Assembly: GCA_012932295.1 (NCBI GenBank)
Contig: JAAONU010000002.1
Span: 15,971,388 to 16,035,387, forward strand
Length of the DNA: 64,000 nucleotides
Source: Cyclina sinensis
Taxonomy: Eukaryota > Mollusca > Bivalvia > Venerida > Veneridae
Direction: 5' to 3'
Below, piece after piece: positions 11,801 through 26,800 of this stretch (positions within the stretch are counted from its first letter, which is position 1; each line of letters starts with the position of its first letter). The notes under the pieces are model-generated. The model was not told where the DNA came from. It saw nothing but the letters and a program-made list of their open reading frames with translations, and made no database searches. The translations under genes were made by a program, and so were the position numbers.

Positions 11801-14800
11801 CCAATACCACGTCAAGCGGTAGTCCTTCTACTACGGCAACAAGTTCTACAACAGAAAGCAGTACGACCAGTACCACGTCAAGCAGTAGTCCTTCTATGAC
11901 AGCAACAGGTTCTACAACAGAAAGCAGTACGACCAATACAACGTCAAGCGGTGTTACAACTGCGACGGCAACAGATTCTACAACAGAAAGCAGTACGGCC
12001 AGTACCACGTCAAGCGGTAGTCCTTCTACCACGGCAACAGGTTCTACAACAGAAAGCAGTACGACCAGTACCACGTCAAGCGGTAGTCCTTCTACCACGG
12101 CAACAGGTTCTACAACAGAAAGCAGTACGACCAGTACCACGTCAAGCGGTAGTCCTTCTACGACGGCAACAGGTTCTACAACAGAAAGCAGTACGACCAG
12201 TACCACGTCAAGCGGTAGTCCTTCTACCACGGCAACAGGTTCTACAACAGAAAGCAGTACGACCAGTACCACGTCAAGCGGTAGTCCTTCTACCACGGCA
12301 ACAGATTTTACAACAGAAAGCAGTACCACCAGTACCACGTCAAGCGGTAGTCCTTCTACGACGGCAACAGGTATTACAACAGAAAGCAGTACGACCAGTA
12401 CCACGTCAAGCGGTGGTTCTTCTACTACAGCAACAGATTCTACAACAGAGAGCAGTACGACCAGTACCACGTCAAGCGGTGGTTCTTCTACTACAGCAAC
12501 AGGTTCTACAACAGAAAGCAGTACAACCAGTACCACGTCAAGCGGTAGTCCTTCTACGACGGGAACAGTTTCTACAACAGAAAGCAGTACGACCAGTACC
12601 ACGTCAAGCGGTAGTCCTTCTACGACGGGAACAGGTTCTACAACAGAAAGCAGTACAACCAGTACCACGTCAAGCGGTAGTCCTTCTACGACGGGAACAG
12701 TTTCTACAACAGAAAGCAGTACAACCAGTACCACGTCAAGCGGTAGTCCTTCTACGACAGGAACAGTTTCTACAACAGAAAGCAGTACGACCAGTACCAC
12801 GTCAAGCGGTAGTCCTTCTACGACGGGAACAGTTTCTACAACAGAAAGCAGTACGACCAGTACCACTTCTAGTACTAGCACAACTCCTCCAGTTGGAAGT
12901 AGTACAGGTACATCCTTTTTCCTTCTGCTTAACGTATATATATATGTTTATTTAACCGTTGTATTTATTTCAACACTAAACAGTTTTGGATTTGGTTGTA
13001 TCAACTTTTATAATTATAATGATATAGAAAACATCCTGAACCAAATCTGTTAAAAGTATTGCTGTTTCGTGGACGAAAAATAACCATGAGAATCTGTACC
13101 AAATGCGTAAGTACCATTGCCCTTAAAAAGATAGCAGAATAACTAAATCTTTCATATAAAATGCCAAAATGAAAGAACAAACAAATAAAAAGCCTAGCTT
13201 TTTTTACCCTAATGGCCAATTTTGCACTTCCCAAGACAGTAACTTAAAATTATGATGATTCAATAAAATACTGTGGTATGAGACCTGTTTTCAGTGGTGT
13301 AGGCTGTAATATATATTTCTGAGAAAAGTGACCCAGTTCTGAACTAGACCTACAGATCATTAAGATATACATTCTGATCAAGTTATCTGAAAACTATATA
13401 TTGCCACTATGTGTTTACTTGTTGAATATACGCGATGGGGCGGGGGTTTCTAACGTCGAATAAAACCCCTGACCCAAAAACTCATTCACCTTGTGCATAA
13501 GTATGTTTACGAGTCTTTTTATAAACATTGGTAACTTTATGATACATTATATAAGAAATCAGCTTTTTCATCATCAAATGCAACACAGAACTTTTTTACT
13601 CATATGCACGTTAAAGCAGTGATTGATTGTTATATATCTACATCAGAACAACCTAAAAATACCACTTAATTTGACTGTACTTTTCTGTGCAAAACAGATG
13701 TTGATGAGTGTGCTGCTAACACCGACAACTGTCACCCCAACGCAACATGTACCAACACTGTGGACAGCTTTACTTGTGCCTGCAATACTGGCTTTAGTGG
13801 AAATGGGACTACCTGTACAGGTAAAATAAAACTAAATAGCAATTGTTTTAGAACTACAATAAACTTGAAAACAATTATACTGATTTCTTTCTTTTTTTCT
13901 TCTCCTTCCGTAATTTTGTTCTGGTAAAGAACCCATTACCTTTGGACGATGTATTCTTTGCATGAAATGAGTAGATGTTTATGGTTTTTTGTGTGAATAA
14001 GAATGTAAAAGGGTTAGTGCCTTTTCGAAAAGGGACTATAGACGCTTATTGTACTCATTGGAAATCCCTTTCTAGAAAGATCATAGGGTATCTGTCATGG
14101 TTTCAACATTCTTAGCATAGTTTGTTTCATTGTTAAATATTGCACTGTTATGGACATATAATCATGTATACAGTGAGAGAGGTAACTCGGATGGAAATGC
14201 AACATGTGCAAACAACCCATGGTGGTATTTACCTGTGTCTTTAATACCGGATGTACTGCCAAGACGAGCCATGGGTTCGGAACTATTGTGTCTGCATAAA
14301 ATAAAAAAATTGTTACAATAAATTTTCACTCAACTTTCGAATGGTGCTTTTTAGCACAGGTATGTCATATCATGTGAAATACCAAATACACATGAAAACA
14401 AAGAAAGTGAAAAATTCGAATAAAATAGTTATTTTCAGGGCTGACACCATAACAAATCAGATGTCGACAAATTTATTGCCTATGATATTTTCAGGAATTC
14501 AGTTAACTCTAAGAAGCATTTTGCCAGTTATCGACTATCATTGACCTTTTTTGAAAGTTAAAATGATCTTATTCGCTTGAAAGACTTTCTTTAGTGATTA
14601 AACTTTTCTGTGTAGATGTTGATGAATGCAGTGATGGCAGTGACGACTGTGTCGAAAATGCCGTTTGTGAAAATACTGTCGGTAGTTACACCTGTGTCTG
14701 TAACAGCGGCTTCAGCGGTAATGGATCTGTCTGCACAGGTATACAATTTGATTAATAAAAACTGGAAATAGAAGAGTTTTAATCAAAAGCATTCACGTAT

Positions 14801-17800
14801 AGTTGATTTTTTATAAGATTTATACATATTGGAAGCATATGATAAAAAGCTAAAAACTAATCAGTGGATGAAATATAATTTTGTGAAATAGCATTGCAAT
14901 ATTTTTCACGAATCTTGAAACCTTACATGAGAAGAGCAGTGTCACCCATATGCAAGTTTATTGGTAGATTTGTTTTTCAGTTCAACCGAGCAAACAAAAC
15001 AAGAAAACAATTAAAGAAACAATGAATCAATGTATTTCAACACCCATTTTAAGAAAATTTTAAGATTATGCGAAATCAAGGTCTAATGGATATTTTTTCA
15101 TCGTTTCAATTATTGGATATATGCTTGTTAAGATTTCATCCTATTTATGTCGTTTGTAAGACTTTATGTGTTGATTTAACTTTGTGTAGATATTAATGAA
15201 TGCAATGATGGCAGTGACAACTGTAACACAAATGCTGAATGTATAAATACTGACGGTAGTTTCGACTGTGTCTGTAACACCGGCTACAGCGGTGATGGAA
15301 CAGTTTGCACAGGTATAGAATTTGATTGATATGAATCCTGATAATATAAGAAAATAACATAATCAAAGCTTAGTAGGATATTGTTGTTGTTTTTCTGTGT
15401 TATAGTATGTGCAATCTAGCAAACGAAGCTATTAAACAAACAGAAAAAAACAATCAATGTATTGCAATACCTATAACACGCAAGTGTTTAGTTTATACAA
15501 ATATTAGGAAACAATAATGTCGTTTCAACTATTTGATAAATACTTGATTAGATTTTTTCATTGTTTCAATTATTGGATATATGCTTGTTAAGGTTTCATC
15601 CTATTTATGTCGTTTGTAAGACTTAATGTGTTGATTTAACTTTGTGTAGATATTGATGAATGCAGTGATGGCAGTGACAACTGTAACACAAATGCTGAAT
15701 GTATAAATACTGTCGGTAGTTACGACTGTGTTTGTAACACCGGTTACAGCGGTGATGGAACAGTTTGCACAGGTATTCAATATGATTTATAAAAATCCTG
15801 TAAATAAAATTTATTCGTAGAAATTGTTTTGTCAACTGAAACCGTACTTAATTCAACTCTGTTTAAATCGATAAAAATCATTTAAATAAGTTTTGATTGT
15901 GAAATAAAAAAATATATAAATAAGCAAAAAGTAAACAAACTGACAGACAGGAATACAGTGTCGGAGCAAACTGCCTACCCTATACCAAAGATGTAATTAC
16001 ATTATGATGCTTATACCTTTCTGGATAGATATCAATGAATGCAGTGATGGCAGCGACAATTGTGATTCTAATGCGGCATGTACAAATACCCCTGGTAGTT
16101 TTACATGTGCCTGTAACACCGGCTACAGAGGTGATGGAATATCCTGCACAGGTACTATACTAACAAACAGTCTCTATTTCGAGAAGTTTTAGAAAGAACA
16201 GAAACACGAAACTTATTGCAGTCTCTATTTGAAATTGATTATCTTGGCATGGCTCTCTCAAGGTTACATTCAAAACATAAATGGCATAAGAAGAATTCTA
16301 AAAAGTTAAAGCAATATTTTCATGGTCATTTATTTTACTGGTGCTTTGAAATTGAGTTTGACATTGCTGTTCACATCTATTTAACGTTTAGATGCCACGT
16401 ATTTTTTCTAGTTTTTCATTTCGCTCCTTTTCTGTTTTTCGCAGATATCGACGAATGCAATGATGGTAGTAACAACTGTGATGATAATGCGTTATGTACA
16501 AACACTGCCGGTAGTTTTACCTGTACGTGTAACGACGGCTTCACTGGTGATGGAGTTTCTTGTTCAGGTAAGATAATGTAGTTACAGCACAAGGGCATTA
16601 CATCGCATATTTTTCAGTTTGTGACGTAATTTTTCATCTAGAATGTCTTCATTAAATGTAATTAATGAACAATTCTGTTCTATAATCTTTCGTATGTTTT
16701 GTTTGATATTATTAACATATAGTATAAATAACTATTATTGTTATAGCGAAAGAAACATAAACAAATATGTAAAAATATAGGACATTTTTTAGTCCACGAT
16801 TGCATAGTGGACATCGCCAGTAACTTTTAATCATAAAAGTTAGGCAATAATGAATTAAACATTTCATACAATGCCAATATTTTCCCATCTAAACTATTTT
16901 CTACATACAGGGTAAGTTCTTTAAATCAGTCAGCAAAGGAAAATCCATCCAAAGTGGTCAACAGGAAAAGTTGATAGAAAATGCTAGGCATTAAGATTGC
17001 GATATTGAGATAGGCTGTTTCATGTATTTATGCATATTTTTTTCTTTTCTTAATTCTATTATTTCGTATTTTTTATTAATTTACCAGTTGGGTAACTGAA
17101 CAATAAATCTAGCAGTATTGAGTGAATTTTTCAGGTACAGGTTTACAATTTCTGGCATACGGGGCGGCCGCTGGTGACAGCAGTATGACGGGGGTTGATG
17201 ACGCATGCCTTGCAAGGGTTGATGTCACTTACCAAATACCATTTATGAACAGGGCGTTTCGTTTCTTTTACGTACGTTACATTACGATTTATCTTGTCTA
17301 CAATCAGTCTAGTTTTGGTCTGACTGTCTACAAAATCCTTAGCAGACAACAACAGTCACTAACCAAACGTTGTTGCTTCAAACTGGTTTACAAAATCTCT
17401 GGCATTGATTTGTATATACGTTGTTTACGTTGGAAGGTTTTTAGTTAATGGTTGAAAATCTCTGTGCAGAATTCAGCATGTTGTATTTGTGTATCAGCCG
17501 TTACTTATTAACAGTATATACAAATTCTGAATACGTTATCTCTAACAATCCCTTTAATACTTGGAGGATTCGAATCTGACCTTTAATCCTTAAAACGAAC
17601 ATGTTATCCAGTCTACATAAAGGTTACATTCACAAAGTATTAGAGAGTTTCATACCTGATACTGTATGTAAGAAAAAAATAATTAAAGTGCAGTTGTTAC
17701 TTTATTGTCATCTAACGTTTAGAAGTGAGACGCAGTTCACTTATGGAATGTCTATATATTATTAAATTTTAATCCGCATTCACACTAAACGTCTTTGTAT

Positions 17801-20800
17801 ACTGTGACGTATACAGACGTTTTATCTTGTATTTTTATTAACATGTTGTATTTTTTCCGCTGAAAGATAAAATGAGCCTTTTTCAATTTATGCAGATATG
17901 TCCAAATGGAATAATCAGTTTTGGAAGACGCTACAATAGTTACACGGTACCGGTGAATCAAGAATCCAGAAACGACTTGAATAACATTTACGCATTGGCT
18001 CCCTATTTCGCGGATATGATCTTAACGTCCACTGGCACAATCTGGTACCAAGCGTACGATCGAACTTTAGGCGAATCAGAGGAAAAAGACGTTGTCTTCA
18101 ATTTTGTGGAGAGTCTAGTCAGCGAAATCTATGAAGTAAAAATAACTCCTATTTATGTTTTCAAAGCAACTTGGGACAGTGTACCGCGGTTTGGAGGACC
18201 CGTCACACAGGTAACTGAAGTAAACGACTTTTTTTGTTCCGTGCTGAAGTAAACGACTTTTTTTGTTCCGTTTATTATGTTTTACTGAAGTAACTACTTC
18301 GTTCAGTTGAAGTATTAATTGAAAACACCAGTGCTGTTACTGAAGCACTTGAATATTTTTCAGCCGTGTTACCGTTCAAAGGTTAAGACATTCAAGCAAG
18401 ATACACAGGGTTTCAGTCGGACATTTGCAAAATATTAAGCCATAAAATTTTAATGATCTTTTTAATATAAAGTTTGCCATATTTTTCAGACTGTCACGTT
18501 CCAAGTTCTGTATGTGACTGACGGTGAAGTGGCCTATACTTTTTACATCTACGGTGAAATGCAGTTTGAGAACAGCGTTCAGTTTATAGGATTATTAACT
18601 GACGGTTTTGCTGACGGGTTCAGTGACTCCCCAGACGGTACCTACCTTGCAAGACCGAACCTGAACTTGGAACTTGGACGTAAGTTTTACTCTGAATGTA
18701 GAAATTCTATGCCTTATACTTTTGTATTCTTTAGAAGCTCTCTAAAAGACGTTTTTTAAAGCTATTGACCCCTAGGTTTTAGCTTAAAGATGAATTCTTT
18801 AAAATTAAAGATATTTGAAAACGCTCCTATACGGCTAGAAAACAGAAGAAAGAAATCATGCCGGTATCCGGATTCGAACCCATGGACTGCAAGGATGGAT
18901 GAGTAGCTTTCCTATTGCTGAACAGAACATTTTCCTTTTTCTGTCCTTAATCTACAAAATAAAGATAAAAGAAAGTCTTTTCTCCTTGACTAATGGGATA
19001 ACATATTTACTGATGAACATATGAAAAAACCCCCAAAAAAACAATTAATTTCTTGACAAAATGTAAGTCTGATACTAAATTTAGATACGTTCTTAACACA
19101 TGCAACTAGAATTTCTGTATATGTAAACATTCTTTTATGCATCGGTAGTCATTTGTTTTGATACTGCACCGTCCTCTTAAAAAATATTATTAAAACGGGA
19201 AGGTAAAACTGACTTCAAAGATAAAAGTTCGATATTCAGGTTTGGGGTGAATTTTTAAGCCAGCTTTGATATCGATATTCAGAAAAAGTGAATTTCAAGT
19301 TTGAGGGAATATCGAGCCATTTCTAAGATCGATTATTAACAAAAGGCATGTGAATTTCGAACAAAGGTGGATTTCCAGCACGCCGTGATATCGATATTAA
19401 GATACAATGAATTTTGGTCCTATTTAAAATCAAGGCAGCTCTGAAGTCGCTAATTCAATAGACGGTGTGAATTTCGAGCTCCCTAGCTATTCATATACAA
19501 TTGTGTATCGATAATCAGATAAAGTGAATTTCGAGCTTTTGCAAATATCAAACAATCTGTTAGATATGATATTCAAAATAGACACGGGGAATATCAAGCT
19601 TAGGCAAATATCAAGTTAGATCCGTAAATAATGTCTAATTCACTTATGGTGAATATGGATTGATATTTATTGATGTATATGAATATGGTGGCTCGAAATC
19701 TAATTTTATTCCTTTGATTTTTGAGTAACTGAGCTTGTTAGGAGGTGTTAAAATTTTTGCAAGTTTCCTGCGCCCCCTCCACAATTTGTGAGGGCAATAT
19801 ATGGGTTCTTGAAGCATTAATTAATCTTCTGTTATGTCCTCTTAGATTTACATATTATATTTTGCGTACGACTACTTTTTGTCACTCTTGTATAAGTTAG
19901 TGTTCATAAGTATACTTTGATATGGCGCTGCACGACCAATTTAAAATTATCAAAGCATACTGATAAGAAATAAACACTGACTGGGCTAGTGGTTAAATTT
20001 GTATTTTATTAACTGAGTAATATCGATCGATTTATAGATCCAGCGGTGTATCCTGACAGTCAACGAATTTAAAAAGTACTGCAATGTGATTGGACAAAAT
20101 ATAGTGTCAACCACTTATGATTTTTCTATGTTGATATTGTCAAAGAACATTGAATTTTTCGACACGTATAACCTATAGCAGATCTATCATATATTTCTCA
20201 GCATATCTGGGTGCAGCCAGTTTCGACTTGATTTCAAACGCTGAGCGAACGCCTAATTATGGAGCGCAGTGTCTCGTGTGGGCTCAGCAGCAGACGATAT
20301 ATGGATCACTGTATAGGTCTCGATTGAATCGGATGCCCGAATGCCCTTGCTGGTCATTCCTTTTCTTTTTTGACAGACGGTTTGGTGGCTGGAGATATGA
20401 TCTGGGAACAAATACGTTTCAAGTATCAGCTTTACCAAGACACTTTTTCGCTCCATACGGCAAGGTAATTTGAATTATCAATCGGCAATTTAAAAAGTGT
20501 AATTTGTAAAGCTTTTATCGAAAATAAAATTTTTACTACAATCTGACACATTTTGTACATTTTTGCTGACGATAGCATTAGTCTTTTTCCTTTCGATCAT
20601 GCAAATGATAGTGTGATTCAATAATCAGTAAACTATAAATTTAACGACTTGCATGTGAACTATAATTTTGAGACATTTTTAACTGCTACCATGAGTATTT
20701 CTATTGCAGACCTGTGTTTACAATGTATTTGGAAGTTTCATTGGTTTTGGGGACCAGGCAGGTTCGTTCCAGACTTATAATGACTTCTGGTACCCACGAG

Positions 20801-23800
20801 AAAATGCAAACAATGATCTGTACTATAGAAGGTTGTGTTGTGAGCTCTCCAACAACTGTGAAGCATATTACCACGTACGGCCACGAGTAAGCAGATGCTA
20901 TGCGCGACTGCCTTTCAGGTTTGGTAAGTGTTTTCAACAATCATTTTTTATATGAAATACGTCAATATATTAAGTTTTAGGCGCTCTATTAAGTAATGCG
21001 GCTAGAGGAGATTGTAAAACAATTATATTAGGATAGTTTTTAAATTGCTAGTACCAGTTAATAGTTAAAAATTGTATTATTAAATTTCCGCGATTAGACA
21101 ACGTTTCAAGACCGATTATCTCAAGTGCATATCGTTTTTAATGTCTCGTTTTGAAGGTGTGCATACTTCGTTTTTGCAGGAGGAGGTTTCGGGGATCCAC
21201 ATATAACCACACTGGACGGGCAGACGTACACATTCAACGGCCATGGCGAATATGTTTTGCTCCGAATCACAAATGCAAATTTTGAAATTCAGTCCAGAAC
21301 TGACCGTCCTCTGACAAAAACAGGCGATCTGTCGGAAGCAACAATATTTTCGGCTTTTGCAGTACAGTCTTCTGATGCCTGGCTCCAAGTAGAATTGAAC
21401 AGCGAGAAGACGGGTATTAATATCTTCGTCGGCACAAATAAGGCAACATGGGACGACTTCACTGCAGATTTTATTAATGACGGCGACAATTTCACTTTCG
21501 TATCGGAGGCTCTAAGTCTTTCACGTGACAATAATACGCTCGTGTCAAGCTTCTCAGAAACAGGTAACTATTGTAAACTTTTCATACATTTGTGACACCT
21601 CAGCGGCATATATCTTATATGCAATTTTTGCTTTTAGTATCAATCAAACTTAAGTCTGAGGTTGCATCAATCTGTCTCGAGATTTTGTCAGCTTTGCACA
21701 AGTAGCCAATCTTTGGTATTTTAGGTAATTCCTGGAATAAGTAAGAAGTTTAGAAATATTTCAATATATTATTTTCTTCTTCAGGTATTGCATTCAATGT
21801 AACTGTCAATGTCGGACTTTTGCAAATGGCCTTAGGTTTGAATAATGAATACGAGGGTAATACAACCGGGTTGCTAGGCAACTTTAACGAGGATCCAGAA
21901 GACGACTATGTTCCGCGAGATTCAACGTCTGCCATACCAACCACTGCAAACGAAAGTGTAGTTTACACGAATTTCGGACAGACATGTAAGAAAAAGATTA
22001 TGATGTTATATTTCACATTTGAGTAGAAATTGTAGATTGCTTGTCTCCAGCTAAGGGTTTGTACCTGCATTTCATAACACTACTCAGATAAAGGAAAGTC
22101 ACAAAAGCATCTCTGCAGTATGAAACAATAAAGTAACAAGTTAATAAACGCAAAAGAAAATAGCACAAGCGTACAAAATAAAAGATGAAGTGAAAAAATA
22201 GTGGTACAAAGGTGTTCAGAAATGCTCTAGTTAACATTTAACTTTGAATTTTATGAAATGTGATAATGAGTGAAATGTTTGGCAAGTAACTTACCAGATA
22301 CTGCGCTTAACAGGTTGGGATTTATTCTTACAGTGTTGTTAATATATGCATACATTTCTGTTGCCAGGGATGACGAGAGCGGATGAGAGCATTTTCAAAT
22401 ATGATAATGGGAAATCGCACGCAGACTACATCTTTCCAGACTATGTGCCCACATTCTTAGATGAAATTAAAAACGAAACTCTTTTAAACGAGGCGAAGGA
22501 TTTATGTGGAGAAAACAACGATCCATGTGTGCTGGACTACGTTGTCACTGGGATCAAAGAACTGGCTGAGGCGACAACTGCGACGGAGCAACAGGCCGAT
22601 GCAAATACAGAGCAGGCTTGTGCGTTCTTGACCTCTATATAAACCTTTTATTTTTACATTAGACCTACAAACACACTATTACTTTAATCTAGAACAGGTC
22701 ATTAAATGTGCATAGAAGGTTCATTTACTTTCATTTTCAGTTTGCGAAGCATCGTCTTCCTAGAAACAAAAATGCTATCCAAAAACAAATGACAAATTTT
22801 CTACATGAAAAAAATATGATGAAAAATGAGTAACGTATACTCAGCACAAAAAGGTTTGCATCACACCAAAATGAAATACCCTGAATGTAACATGTTTTTG
22901 CACAATACTTTGTGGCGGGTATATTTTGTAAGATTTAAAAAATGCATCTATCTTAATTAAATTACAAACCACAGACAAGCTTTTCGAATGTTTAAGCAGC
23001 TTTCCGTTCCTTTGCTGTCATATAACCATTTTAAGTAAAAAATTGAAATAAGAAATTTGTATCCAAAAATTTTATTTCAGTAAACATCATTCCTTCTCTA
23101 ACCGTGAGCAGCGGCACAACTGTGATCGACGAACGTAACTATTTATATGTGAACACGGGCGAGGCAAAAACTTTTACTGTACTTGGTACAGATGACGGAA
23201 CATTGACGTATGCTCTTACTAATGCAACTGAAAGCGTTACCCTCGGCACACCTGGAAGTGACGGAAGTGTTGACGTCACCGTTACAGTCACCGATACAAA
23301 CCCAATTTATGTCAGGTAATGCAAATATACAAGCACTACTGAAAACGATTTTAGCGAAATCGTTATTATAAATACTCCGTTTAATATTTCTTTCATTTAG
23401 CAATCATTACGGAATAATTATTTTCAGCTGTATTTGAAAAAAAAAAATGAAAAGACCGCTTATTGTCTGAACATAGAAGGGAAAATGATGAACTTAAGGA
23501 AATAAAATTCAAACATAAAAAGGAAAAACTTAAAGAGGGAGAACCTTCTTACTGTGTCCTACAAATGAAACGTTAACGAATCGCTTACATAACCGTTTAA
23601 CATACATGTATTTATTTGTAACAATTATTTCAGCGTTACTGCAACAGACGATAAAGGGGCAAAGTCGCCTGCTGTCGACGTGGTTATAGTTCTGTGTACG
23701 AACTGTAACTCACACGGTACTTGTAACAACAGCGCTATTAGAGAAGACTCAAGGTCCACGGACACTTTCAAATTTGCCACATGTATTTGTAACAGCTTTT

Positions 23801-26800
23801 GGGAAGGTAATAATGTTATCGTGCAAAAACCTTTTAATCTCCACTTCAATATCCTATATTCAAGGTTTCTCAAATATCTGAACTACAGTATATTTAAATT
23901 TCTTACGTTTGTCTATATATAAATGTTACCTTTTAATGCCACAAGAGTAAATGAAAAAGTCAATGACTAGAAAATAAATTCCCATAAAAAATGTCTGCAC
24001 ATTTACTGAACCCTTATTGGATTGGCTTGACTGCTAAGAACATTGGTGCGTACAACGTTCAAGAATCATTAATTATGGCTTAATTTTCATTTCCTTAACT
24101 GAATTTGAATTAGTTATTCAGGAAAATGAGCGTCAAACGCCTAAAAAGACTGCTTGACGCTGTCCAATTAACGTGTCAAAACGTAATGTATCAAAGCAGT
24201 ATACAATAAATTCGTAATTAACTTTGTCTTGAAAAGGGACACAACTTTCACATTTACTGTAACTTCGTTCTTTTAAACAAAAAAACCGCATCAGGTTGGA
24301 GAAAAATGCGTTTTGTTAAACTTACCAAATATTATCCAGTTAGCTTTTTCATCGTTTCGACTAGTAAGGTCATCGCCTTTTACACAAACAACAGTGCCGT
24401 TTTTAAATTTAAAACATGCTTGTAGGATCACATAAACATACACGATACGCATAATTTTATAATATCTTTTATAAAGTATACGGTGGCCCGACCGGCTGTG
24501 GATTTATTTCTTTGAATCTATTGCGAAAAATGCTTCTACATATCAGGGGTAGTCTATGTACTAAGCTGAATAATTCATATTTCTTATAACAGGCTCTCCA
24601 GCGTTTCTAGCTTTTTCCGTAGTTTTTCTAAAGTGCACCTAGTTTTTTCCTATTTTTTTCTAAAGTACACCTAGTTTTTTTTTTTTCTAAAATACACCTG
24701 GTTTTTTCCTAGTTTTTTTTTCTAATGTGCACTTAGTTTTTTCTAGTTTTTTTTCTAAAGTGCACCTAGTTTTTCTAAAAACATCCTAGTATTCCTAGTT
24801 TTTCTTCAAGGAAGTAATTAGAAACAGTCCGTATTGTTACTTAAATTGTTTTAGAGTCTTTAATGCCGAAGACAATTTGAGGATGTTTAGCTGACAGTCT
24901 GTGTTTCTGATAGTGTTGTCTGGAATCTCTGGTTCATGGTCCAGTCTTCTCAGATGCTGATAACTATATAGGTTGGACTATGCTTCGCTGATACTAACAA
25001 GTACAATAAAACTACAGAAGCAAATTGCAGTCAGCTTAACAGTCCCTTTGCCTTGATACATTGTAATTATATATGGGAAAAAGCACCAAAGGTACGATTT
25101 GTCCTGTAAATAACTCCTAGTTTTTGTCTCAACATTCCTTGTTTTGTTTTACAGTGTTCCAAGTTTTCTCAAATATACTGCTGGAGAGCCTGCATGTACC
25201 ATTAATCAGTTACACTTACTTGGTTCTTATATATTTAAAAAATATCAGAGCTGGTCTATGCTGTCGACACAAGACGAACAATTTCTATGCAATGCATTTA
25301 AAATATTAATGATGCAGCTGCTTTATCCACAGCTGATTTTCTTCTCCATAATATAAGAGATGAGTTTCCTTTAGGACTGTGAAATGAAATGATAAACTTT
25401 ATTAATGCTTGTTGCAGGGCTTGACTGTGAAACTGATCTTGATGGATGTGACGAGAACCCTTGTTCAGTTGGCCGTAACTGCACGGACAGACCGGCGAAC
25501 GATCACGCGGCAAGTCCTGAACTAAAGCCTTACACGTGCACACCGTGTCCCACAGGGTATGAAGATATCGACGACAAGTGTGAAGGTATGAATGATGAAT
25601 CATTATTTTGATTTGTTCCATGTGTTTGCATTTAATTTTGTATAAGATTTAATCACAGAAATATAGCGAATGTGACACTACAAAAATTAAAAAGAAGCAA
25701 ACGATGGATCACAAATGAAATGGAGGCAAGCATTGACAGCCAAAGCTCAGATAATGTATTCAACTAATTAGTTGAGAGTTTGACTTCTAGTTGTCTTGTG
25801 AAATATTAGCAGAGATCAGGTTTGAATGAAATAGTAATGATAATTTTTAGACCAAATACCAGACAACTCTGACAATCGTCACATTCCTAAACCGCCAACT
25901 TTATTTTACTTGCACCAGTGTCATTCATTCAAAAGATGGTGATATACGAAGTCATGGTCATATTTCTAAACTACAACCATTATTTGCATGTATTGTTTCG
26001 AGGATTTTCTTTAACTGATTTGATTTTTAAGATGATTTGATGAAAGGGAGGGAGACAAAAGATCTAATTTCAATTGTACATGTTTTTTAGGAATTAACTG
26101 AACAAAACAAGTAATTAGAGTACTTCTAGATATACGTGTATATTAGGTTATATATAATTAAACTACTCCTTTATTGACGTACTTTAGAAGAATTGATTTT
26201 AAGTTGGTTCATTTACTTATTTTGTTCTTAATTAAAATTCTCACAGATATAAATGAGTGTAATGGGACCTCGAATTGCAGCCAAACATGTGTGAATACCC
26301 CAGGCAGTTTCCACTGTCAGTGTAATACGGGTTACAGACTCGCAGCAGACGGCTTCACATGCAACGGTAAATTGTTTGACTCTTTGGACGCACTTGTAAA
26401 TTATATTATCTGGTTTGGGACATTATGTGAGTGAAATAATAAATTGCCATGAACGAAAATATAACAGACGCTATCAAGCCTTCATTTCTTTAGTTTTTGT
26501 CTATTCAACAAACACAGGAACTTTAAATTCATTTAAAAAGCAAAAACTAAGAAAACATTAAAATTATTGAAATGCTTTATATTTACGACTCAACTTCTGG
26601 TTCTTTTCTCGATCGCAGTGACACCAGCAGTCGGCGTTTTAATATTCAGTTAAAACTTTAAAAATGTTGTATAAGTATTAGAGAGCTAGATAATATTTTA
26701 GATAACGACTGATTTAGATTCTAGGTATCAGTCATATATCTACTCTTTGGTAATCATCTGGAACTTTCTTCCAGATATCAATGAGTGCGATGAGGCCACA

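Noticed and set aside
10416..12881. 821-codon minus-strand open frame rich in Val and Leu
   Set aside because: It is the complement of stop-free 66-bp repeats in the mucin exon. It has no start context, splice pattern or domain.
11951..12955. 334-codon plus-strand frame rich in Gln, Arg and Val
   Set aside because: Second reading frame of the same repeats; a shadow of the mucin exon.
12908..13053. Extension of the mucin frame to a stop at 13053
   Set aside because: A GTACAT donor follows ACAG at 12907 in phase 1, matching the next EGF exon. The extension is hydrophobic, intron-like sequence.
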